Source: JAKAGZ01 sp964595355
Lineage (GTDB): Bacteria > Bacteroidota > Ignavibacteria > Ignavibacteriales > Ignavibacteriaceae
Reading direction: 5' to 3'
Assembly (NCBI GenBank): GCA_964595355.1
Contig: CAZQQD010000085.1
Coordinates: forward strand, 1-13,415
DNA length: 13,415 bases
Each line of letters starts with the position of its first letter. Position 1 is the stretch's first letter. A program made the translations under genes and the position numbers. Of the stretch, positions 6,554 through 11,806 are shown one piece after another. The notes under the pieces were generated by a model, which saw only the letters and a program-made list of their open reading frames with translations, was not told the DNA's origin and searched no databases.

Positions 6554-7231
6554 TTACAACTCTATTTCTTCCCCAAATTTTAATACCCTGCATTTGTTTC
6601 CGGCTTTTTCGAGTTCAGATCTGAACTTTTCAGGATCAGAATCTATAACAGGAAACGTTTTATAATGCATTGGAATCACAGTCCCCGGATTTACCAATTC
6701 TACAGCCTTAACAGCATCCCTTATTCCCATAGTAAAATTATCGCCTATCGGAACCAGCATGTAATCAACAGGATTCATTTCTCCAATAAGTTTCATATCA
6801 TAGAACAAACTCGTGTCGCCAGTATGATAGATCGTTTTGCCGTCCGTCGTAAGTAAAATACCGGCGGGTTCTCCTGCGTAAGTACCATCCGGAGTTTGAG
6901 ACCCGTGATGAGCTATCGTAAATTTTACCCGTCCAAAATCGAAATTATGACTACCTCCGATATGCATGTTATGTGCATCGGCCCCCTTCGATTGACAGTA
7001 ATTTGCAAGTTCGTTTACAGCAATAATTTTAGAATTACATCTTTTTGCAATTTTAAAAGTATCGCCTATATGATCTCCATGTGCGTGTGATAAAATTATA
7101 AATTCTGCATCTACATCTTTCGATTTAACAGGAGAAGTTGGATTATCATCTAAAAATGGATCAATTAATATTTTTTGGCCTTTTGAGGTGGTAATCTGAA
7201 AAGCTGAATGTGAAAAATATTTAAGTTTCAT
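6554..7231 (-). CDS. Metal-dependent hydrolase, UPF0173 type (metallo-beta-lactamase fold)
   Basis: 225 residues, matching the length of the UPF0173 family. The metal site is readable: HAHGDH at 49-54 with H49, H51, D53 and H54, then HHG (108-110), the bridging D139 in HTGDTS, and H189 in PMHYKT. The N-terminus MKLKYFSHSAFQI and the segment LVPIGDNFTMG (159-169) are also typical of this family. The proteins are cytosolic, bind two metal ions and are thought to be hydrolases; the natural substrate is unknown. The start is well fixed by a GGAGG Shine-Dalgarno at 7237-7241. It is the last gene of the folP-cdaA-GT2-CHAD series, 47 bases after CHAD, and is followed by the parA promoter gap. Confidence 0.92.
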   Translation of the reverse strand: MKLKYFSHSAFQITTSKGQKILIDPFLDDNPTSPVKSKDVDAEFIILSHAHGDHIGDTFKIAKRCNSKIIAVNELANYCQSKGADAHNMHIGGSHNFDFGRVKFTIAHHGSQTPDGTYAGEPAGILLTTDGKTIYHTGDTSLFYDMKLIGEMNPVDYMLVPIGDNFTMGIRDAVKAVELVNPGTVIPMHYKTFPVIDSDPEKFRSELEKAGNKCRVLKFGEEIEL

Positions 7232-7236
7232 AACAT

Positions 7237-7241
7237 CCTCC
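7237..7241 (-). promoter_or_regulatory. Strong Shine-Dalgarno (GGAGG) for the UPF0173 hydrolase
   Basis: GGAGG on the minus strand, five bases before the ATG at 7229-7231. It is the best ribosome-binding site in the window, and it fixes the start. Most neighbours have weak sites or none, so this gene may be translated independently of the genes before it. Confidence 0.8.
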
Positions 7242-7278
7242 GTACTTAATCATATGTTGATCATTTATTATTGTTAAT

Positions 7279-7740
7279 TTAAGCTAATAATCCTTTAAAA
7301 TCTTTCACAATATCGCTACCTAGAAATTCTTTTAATTTTAGGTCAAGTGTACTTTCCAGGATTTCTTTTCTTAGCAGAATATCTTTTTCAATACTGGTTA
7401 GATCTGTAATACCACTTTCACTTTTAAAGCGATTTACGTTCTCAAGCAAAACATCAAGATCCCGTACTTCACCGGACTGATCCTGCAGGTTAACAATTAC
7501 ACCATAGAGAGTTAAAAAATTTTCCCTTTCAAAACATTCAATAAATATTTCCATCCCATACCTAAGCCTCCTGGTCGCTATTCTCATTGTATGAAGACTT
7601 TCTACTGAATTTTCTGAGAGATATTTTTTTATAGATTTAATCGTGTTCTTCAGACGGTTCCCCAAAACTATTTGAGAACTTTTTTTAAAGCTAAGTTTTT
7701 TCTGAAGCTTTTTAATTTCCCATTTTTTAGTCTTTGCCAT
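7279..7740 (-). CDS. CHAD-domain protein, short (about half length)
   Basis: 153 residues, almost all helical and rich in Lys and Glu. The CHAD signature is clear: LHTMRIATRRLRYGMEIF (49-66), with the conserved His50 and basic residues that bind polyphosphate in studied members, and LQDQSGEVRDLDVLL (85-99). CHAD domains usually span some 200-300 residues as two four-helix bundles. Here only the first bundle and part of the second seem present. The 47 bases to the next gene leave no room for a missing half, so this is either a natural short form or an old deletion. It begins two bases after the GT2 stop, without a Shine-Dalgarno, which suggests translation by coupling. A polyphosphate-related role is likely but unproven. 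Confidence 0.85.
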   Translation of the reverse strand: MAKTKKWEIKKLQKKLSFKKSSQIVLGNRLKNTIKSIKKYLSENSVESLHTMRIATRRLRYGMEIFIECFERENFLTLYGVIVNLQDQSGEVRDLDVLLENVNRFKSESGITDLTSIEKDILLRKEILESTLDLKLKEFLGSDIVKDFKGLLA

Positions 7741-7742
7741 TG

Positions 7743-8411
7743 CTAAATAAATAATGTTTTAAAAAAGCTAAAAATAATTTGAAATGGTCTGATTTTACTT
7801 TTTTCATCGGAATAGATAGTTGGGATTGGAACAAATCCGATTTTATAATTTTTTCGTGCTGCATTTATCAGTATCTCACTTTCAGCTTCGTAACCGGGAA
7901 ACTGAGGAAGAATATTATTTAATATTTTTGTCCTGAATCCCCTGAATCCACATTGACTGTCAATTATTTTTTGTCCTGTTTTAAGGCTTAAAAGCCCTGA
8001 TGAAATTTTGTTGCTCAATATTCTATGCAAAGGCATATCCGAAAGATCATCTAACCTGTTTCCAATTGCTATATCATAATTGCTCAAAGCCGAAATAATA
8101 TCGGGAATTTTTTCCGGGATATGTTGTAAATCAGCATCGAGAGTTATTGTAAACTCAAAACTATTCTTGATGCTTTCTTTAAAACCCTTGTTTAGTGCAA
8201 CCCCTTTACCCTCATTAATTCTGTTTTCAAGATAGATTATTTTATCATTCTTCGGAACATTATTTTTCGAATTGTCTGTTGAACCATCATTAACTACAAT
8301 CAAGACCTCAACAAAATTTAGTGTTCTGTTTACTATTTCAGCAATAGTTCTTTCATCATTATAAAAAGGAATTATGGCGCAGGTTTTATTTTGATTTGAT
8401 GTAATGCTCAA
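7743..8411 (-). CDS. Family 2 glycosyltransferase (dolichyl-phosphate-mannose-synthase-like)
   Basis: 222 residues with the GT-A fold of family GT2: IIPFYNDERTI (13-23), VVNDGSTDNS (39-48) with nucleotide-binding Asp42, and the DxD motif in LDADLQH (91-97). NEGKGVALNKGF (66-77), QCGFRGFR (153-160) and the acidic GYEAESE (173-179) are typical of the polyprenyl-phosphate sugar transferase branch. It has no membrane helices after the catalytic domain. The likely reaction is transfer of a sugar from a nucleotide to a lipid phosphate at the inner membrane face, but the substrate is unknown. The start is TTG at 8409-8411, with GGAAGGG a few bases upstream and no alternative ATG before the catalytic core. 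It overlaps cdaA by 26 bases. Confidence 0.88.
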   Translation of the reverse strand: MSITSNQNKTCAIIPFYNDERTIAEIVNRTLNFVEVLIVVNDGSTDNSKNNVPKNDKIIYLENRINEGKGVALNKGFKESIKNSFEFTITLDADLQHIPEKIPDIISALSNYDIAIGNRLDDLSDMPLHRILSNKISSGLLSLKTGQKIIDSQCGFRGFRTKILNNILPQFPGYEAESEILINAARKNYKIGFVPIPTIYSDEKSKIRPFQIIFSFFKTLFI

Positions 8412-9204
8412 TTATGCCCTTCCATCCTTTTACTGTAGGAGATTTAAATGCCATTGCCAACCTTTTTCTGAGTGCATCTTTTGAGAGTCCCCTTGTAAGT
8501 TCACCATCTTCCGCAAGTGAAATACTTCCCGTTTCCTCTGAAACAATTACGCTTAAAACATCTGCCTGTTCTGAAATTCCAAGTCCCGCTCTATGTCTCA
8601 TTCCCAACGTTTCTCCATTTGAAGTAGTTGTCAGTGACAAAGGAAGCGTACACCTTGCTGCTTCCACTATATCGTTGTTGATGATTACTGCGCCATCATG
8701 CAAAGGCGAACGTGGGAAAAATATTGACTTTAACAGACCAATACCAAGCTTGGCATTTAGTAATTCTCCGGTTTCAGTATAACCCCTGATTCCTGTTGAC
8801 TTAATCAACACCATTAGAGCCCCGTGCTGATGCTGGGAAAGCTCAAATGCTGCATCTGCAATAATCGAAGCCGGTTCCGATGATTCGGATTTAACAAACA
8901 TTTTGAAGAATGGATTACGTGCAACTATTACGAGCAGTCTTCTGATTTCAGGTTGGAAAAGAATTAAAAATGCAATTACCCAAATGTCGGTAATTAATTT
9001 TAGAAGCCAGCTAAGAGCTTTGAAATTTGCTGCCTGTGAAACAAACGAAATCACAAGTATAATCATCAATCCGATGAATATCTGAGCAGCAATTGTTCCC
9101 TTTAACAGAGTGTATAGCTTATAAATGATAAATGTAACTATACAGATGTCAATGAGATCAGTAAAGGAAACAGTCAAAAATCCGACTCTGAAAAGTTCAA
9201 ACAT
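8386..9204 (-). CDS. cdaA: Diadenylate cyclase, CdaA type (c-di-AMP synthase)
   Basis: 272 residues. Three N-terminal membrane helices (about 15-34, 38-58 and 69-86) are followed by a short linker ending FQPEIRRLL, which is typical of CdaA. The DAC catalytic domain (about 108-225) contains GALMVL, FFPRSPLHDGAVII with the catalytic DGA (170-172), and RHRAGLG (203-209) with the RHR motif (203-205). It condenses two ATP into cyclic di-AMP, which in other bacteria controls potassium and osmolyte uptake and wall homeostasis. It follows folP by five bases, and the folP-cdaA order is common in Bacteroidota. The usual regulators CdaR and GlmM are not in the window, and no c-di-AMP phosphodiesterase is seen. 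Confidence 0.95.
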   Translation of the reverse strand: MFELFRVGFLTVSFTDLIDICIVTFIIYKLYTLLKGTIAAQIFIGLMIILVISFVSQAANFKALSWLLKLITDIWVIAFLILFQPEIRRLLVIVARNPFFKMFVKSESSEPASIIADAAFELSQHQHGALMVLIKSTGIRGYTETGELLNAKLGIGLLKSIFFPRSPLHDGAVIINNDIVEAARCTLPLSLTTTSNGETLGMRHRAGLGISEQADVLSVIVSEETGSISLAEDGELTRGLSKDALRKRLAMAFKSPTVKGWKGIIEHYIKSK

Positions 9205-9209
9205 TTATT

Positions 9210-10040
9210 TTATGTTAGTTCTTTTAATAATTTACAAACCTGAACGCCATTCTTAACATTGTGAGTCCTGATAACATTTGCTCCATTTTTGATAGCAACC
9301 GAATCAATTATTGATGACGCAGTATCTCTATTATTTACATCTAAATTTAATGTTTTTCCGATAAAAGATTTTCTTGAAGCACCTACTAAAATCGGATAAC
9401 CCAGGCCTTTAAAGTCTTCAAGCCTTTTTAATATCTCAAAATTATCTTCAATCCTTTTACCAAATCCAATGCCAGGATCAACAAATATTTTTGAAAAACC
9501 GGTTACTTCAAGTTCTTTTAATTTACTAAAAAGAAAGTCATATATCTCAGTAATTACATCATCGTAATACGGATCATTTTGCATTTCCTTCGGCCTTCCC
9601 TTCATATGCATAAGCACGTAAGCTGCATCATATTTTTTTACAACATCGACTATCTTTGGATCAAAGCTGAAAGCGCTGATATCATTAATTATTTTAGCAC
9701 CTTTTTTTAAGGCTTCTTCGGCCACAGAACTTTTTGTAGTGTCAACTGAAATGATAACTTCCGTCTTTTCTTTGAGAATATTTTCTATAACAGGAATTAC
9801 TCTGTCAATTTCTTCATCAGCAGATATACCTCCAGAGCCAGGGCGCGTTGATTCACCACCAACATCTATAAAATCCGCACCATCGTTTATCATTTCAAGA
9901 GCATGGGCTACTGCATTTTCAACTTTATTATACTTTCCGCCGTCGGAGAAAGAATCATCAGTAACATTAAGAACACCCATGACGTATGGATTGTCAAAAG
10001 TAAATTTGCGTTTGCCAATCGTATATGCATTATATAACAT
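9210..10040 (-). CDS. folP: Dihydropteroate synthase
   Basis: 276 residues from the ATG at 10040. A TTG at 10049 would add three residues, but the ATG has GGAAAAT just before it and I prefer it. Family motifs in order are MGVLNVTDDSFSDGG (21-35), GGESTRPG (61-68), SVDT (98-101), NDIS (119-122), HMKG (145-148), DPGIGFGK (188-195), GASRKSFI (220-227) and RTH (258-260). The enzyme joins p-aminobenzoate to 6-hydroxymethyl-7,8-dihydropterin pyrophosphate in folate synthesis and is the sulfonamide target. The substrate loop reads TDDSF where TPDSF is more usual. The gene heads the folP-cdaA series and is separated from rpe upstream by a terminator. Confidence 0.95.
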   Translation of the reverse strand: MLYNAYTIGKRKFTFDNPYVMGVLNVTDDSFSDGGKYNKVENAVAHALEMINDGADFIDVGGESTRPGSGGISADEEIDRVIPVIENILKEKTEVIISVDTTKSSVAEEALKKGAKIINDISAFSFDPKIVDVVKKYDAAYVLMHMKGRPKEMQNDPYYDDVITEIYDFLFSKLKELEVTGFSKIFVDPGIGFGKRIEDNFEILKRLEDFKGLGYPILVGASRKSFIGKTLNLDVNNRDTASSIIDSVAIKNGANVIRTHNVKNGVQVCKLLKELT

Positions 10041-10097
10041 ATTTTCCAAATTTTCTAATTACATAATCAATAATTATCATCTGATTTTAGATTCAAC

Positions 10098-10122
10098 AAA
10101 AAAAGTGACATTAAGTCACTTT
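10098..10122 (-). terminator. Rho-independent terminator after rpe
   Basis: On the minus strand, AAAGTGAC and GTCACTTT form a perfect eight-base-pair stem (10115-10122 with 10102-10109) around the five-base loop TTAAT. The T residues at the end of the stem continue into a run of seven (10098-10104). It lies 52 bases after the rpe stop and points the same way, so it should end the PASTA-rpe transcript before folP. Confidence 0.85.
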
Positions 10123-10173
10123 ACAAATTAAATTACTAATATTTATTAAGGTCGTTACGTACATGCAAAAATT

Positions 10174-10827
10174 CTACTTTATCATATTAGCAAGCTCTGC
10201 TGTTGCAGCTGAAATATTCTTTTCTTTAAAAATAGATGAACCAACTACAAAAACATCGCATCCGGCATCAAGTGCACTTTTGATATTCTTATTCGAAATA
10301 CCACCATCAATTTCAACTAAAAATTTTCCCCGGACTTCTTTTCGAAGAGTAGCGGCTTGTTTAACTTTTTTAAGTGAGTTATTAATAAATGATTGTCCAC
10401 CAAAACCCGGATTGACCGACATTATTAGTATAAGATCAACAATTTCTGCAATTTCTGTTATAGTGCTTACCGGTGTTGAAGGATTTATCGCAACGCCAGC
10501 TTTTGCTCCGAGTTCTTTTATTCTATTGATTGTTCTGTCAAGATGAATCACTTCCTCCTGATGAACAGTTATAGAATCCGCACCAGCATTCACAAAATCT
10601 TCCAGGTATTTGTCAGGGTTTTCTATCATTAAATGAACGTCGAGTGGTAATTTTGTAGATTTATTTGCTGCTTTAACTACAACAGGACCAAATGTAATAT
10701 TAGGCACAAAGTGTCCATCCATAATATCACAATGTATCCAATCGGCTCCGCTTATTTCTACAAGTCTTATTTGCTGAGAAAGAATCGAAAGATCGGCTGA
10801 TAATATTGATGGAGCAAGCAGGGCCAT
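10174..10827 (-). CDS. rpe: Ribulose-phosphate 3-epimerase
   Basis: 217 residues, the usual length. The TIM-barrel motifs are all present: LAPSILSAD (4-12) with Ser7, WIHCDIMDGHFVPN (30-43) with metal ligands His32 and Asp34, LDVHLMIENP (62-71) with His65, SVNPGFGGQSF (137-147), VEIDGGI (171-177) with the second catalytic Asp174, and VVGSSIF (194-200) binding phosphate. It interconverts ribulose 5-phosphate and xylulose 5-phosphate in the pentose phosphate pathway, with a divalent metal and the two aspartates as acid and base. It starts 15 bases after the PASTA gene stops, so the two are probably one transcript ending at the terminator at 10098-10122. Confidence 0.97.
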   Translation of the reverse strand: MALLAPSILSADLSILSQQIRLVEISGADWIHCDIMDGHFVPNITFGPVVVKAANKSTKLPLDVHLMIENPDKYLEDFVNAGADSITVHQEEVIHLDRTINRIKELGAKAGVAINPSTPVSTITEIAEIVDLILIMSVNPGFGGQSFINNSLKKVKQAATLRKEVRGKFLVEIDGGISNKNIKSALDAGCDVFVVGSSIFKEKNISAATAELANMIK

Positions 10828-10842
10828 AGCTAAATTTATTAA

Positions 10843-11577
10843 TTATTCTGAAGTTTTTGTAACGAACAAATCTATTTTTGTTCCCGGATTAACTTTACTT
10901 CCTTTACTCGGGTATTGATCGACAACTGTATTAGGCAACAATGAATAAGATCGCTGATAATTTATTTTCCCTATGTTCATACTACTATCGGCAAGAATTT
11001 TTTCAGCTTCAACAAGAGATTTACCTATCAGATCAGGAACGGTTATAAGCCCTTCACCGTTTCCTACACTCATCGTCACTCCAACGCTTGCACCTCTTTG
11101 AAGCTCAGTACCAGGAGCATACTGCTGATCAAAAATCATATCTTTAGGATTATTTGATGGGGCGTCTTCTACTTGTCCAAGAGAAAGTCCCAATCGTTCT
11201 AGCGCAAATTTGGCATCACGTATAGATTTACCTTTTAAATCAGGAACTGAAACGATAGGTTCACCACCACTGATAAAAAGATAAATCCGCCTCCCGATTT
11301 TTACTTTTTCACCAGCATTAGGTTTTTGCAGTATTACGTGTCCTTTGGGTACACTTTCATCAAAAGTAGTATCAGCAACGATGGTTACGAGATCGCTATC
11401 ATCTAATGTTTTCTCAGCCTGAGTAATATCTATACCTACGACATTAGGTACAGCACGCTCAGGAGAACTAACATACCATGGCATCACTACGTTATTCATA
11501 AGCAAAATAAACACAATAAAACCTGCCAGGTAGTATAAAATTTTTCTGAGAAAAGGTTCTTTTAGGTAATTTTTCAT
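10843..11577 (-). CDS. PASTA-repeat membrane protein (no kinase domain)
   Basis: 244 residues. A basic N-terminus precedes one membrane helix (about 13-32), and the rest is expected outside the membrane. Three PASTA repeats follow at about 42-104, 108-172 and 177-240. Each opens with VPNVVG, VPDLKG or VPDLIG and closes with a PGT- or AGEKV-like turn and a beta strand. PASTA domains are known from penicillin-binding proteins and PknB-type kinases, where they sense muropeptides or lipid II. Here no transpeptidase or kinase is attached. Stand-alone PASTA proteins occur in Bacteroidota and their role is not established. It is the first gene of the PASTA-rpe unit and diverges from the transporter with its small ORF. 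Confidence 0.92.
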   Translation of the reverse strand: MKNYLKEPFLRKILYYLAGFIVFILLMNNVVMPWYVSSPERAVPNVVGIDITQAEKTLDDSDLVTIVADTTFDESVPKGHVILQKPNAGEKVKIGRRIYLFISGGEPIVSVPDLKGKSIRDAKFALERLGLSLGQVEDAPSNNPKDMIFDQQYAPGTELQRGASVGVTMSVGNGEGLITVPDLIGKSLVEAEKILADSSMNIGKINYQRSYSLLPNTVVDQYPSKGSKVNPGTKIDLFVTKTSE

Positions 11578-11626
11578 CGTCGTAATATATTAAATGCTGT
11601 TTTCTTAAACAACTTAGCAACTATTG

Positions 11627-11656
11627 CAAAAATGAAGTAGAAAAAAAAATCTCAAT
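11627..11656 (-). promoter_or_regulatory. Candidate promoter for the PASTA-rpe unit
   Basis: On the minus strand, CATTTTTG (11627-11634) differs by one base from the Bacteroidetes -7 element, and ATTG (11653-11656) sits 18 bases upstream. The spacer includes a T9 tract. The geometry equals that of the parA candidate. The predicted leader is roughly 40-45 bases. Confidence 0.3.
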
Positions 11657-11665
11657 TTTAGTATT

Positions 11666-11806
11666 ATGAATCAAAATAAAAATGCCCTATATTACGTTAG
11701 TTTTTACACAAATTTACAGATCAAAGTTTCGCCTGAACTTGAAGATTTATTTAGCGCCGAAAATAAAAAGCATATCTTTTTACAACAATTCCGAGAGGTT
11801 TTATAA
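11666..11806 (+). CDS. Small ORF of 46 codons coupled to the peptide transporter
   Basis: This plus-strand reading frame starts at ATG 11666-11668 and stops at TAA 11804-11806, sharing one base with the transporter's ATG (TAATG). The 46-residue product begins MNQNKNALYYVSFYTN, continues with an acidic-helical part (SPELEDLFSAENKKH) and ends FLQQFREVL. It has no membrane segment or signal peptide and no recognised family. Its last codons hold the transporter's Shine-Dalgarno-like GAGAGG, so ribosomes finishing it could restart on the transporter. No good ribosome-binding site precedes its own ATG, and an ORF this short could be chance in AT-rich DNA. It could be a true small protein or a regulatory leader peptide. 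Confidence 0.42.
   Translation: MNQNKNALYYVSFYTNLQIKVSPELEDLFSAENKKHIFLQQFREVL

Noticed and set aside
7232..7278. Missing second half of CHAD caused by a frameshift
   Set aside because: Only 47 bases remain before the next gene, and none of the frames shows CHAD-like sequence there.
8414..8782. Plus-strand open frame opposite cdaA
   Set aside because: It is antisense to the DAC catalytic domain, with no recognisable domain and no start signal.
9028..9043. Possible parS site (TGCTGCCTGTGAAACA)
   Set aside because: It matches 12 of 16 positions of the usual parS palindrome, but only the right half is good and the centre is not palindromic. It lies in the coding region of cdaA's membrane helices. 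Real parS sites usually match far better.
9739..10546. Plus-strand open frames opposite folP and rpe
   Set aside because: They lie wholly antisense to strongly conserved enzymes, have serine/leucine-rich composition with no motif, and lack ribosome-binding sites. They are by-products of codon use on the other strand.
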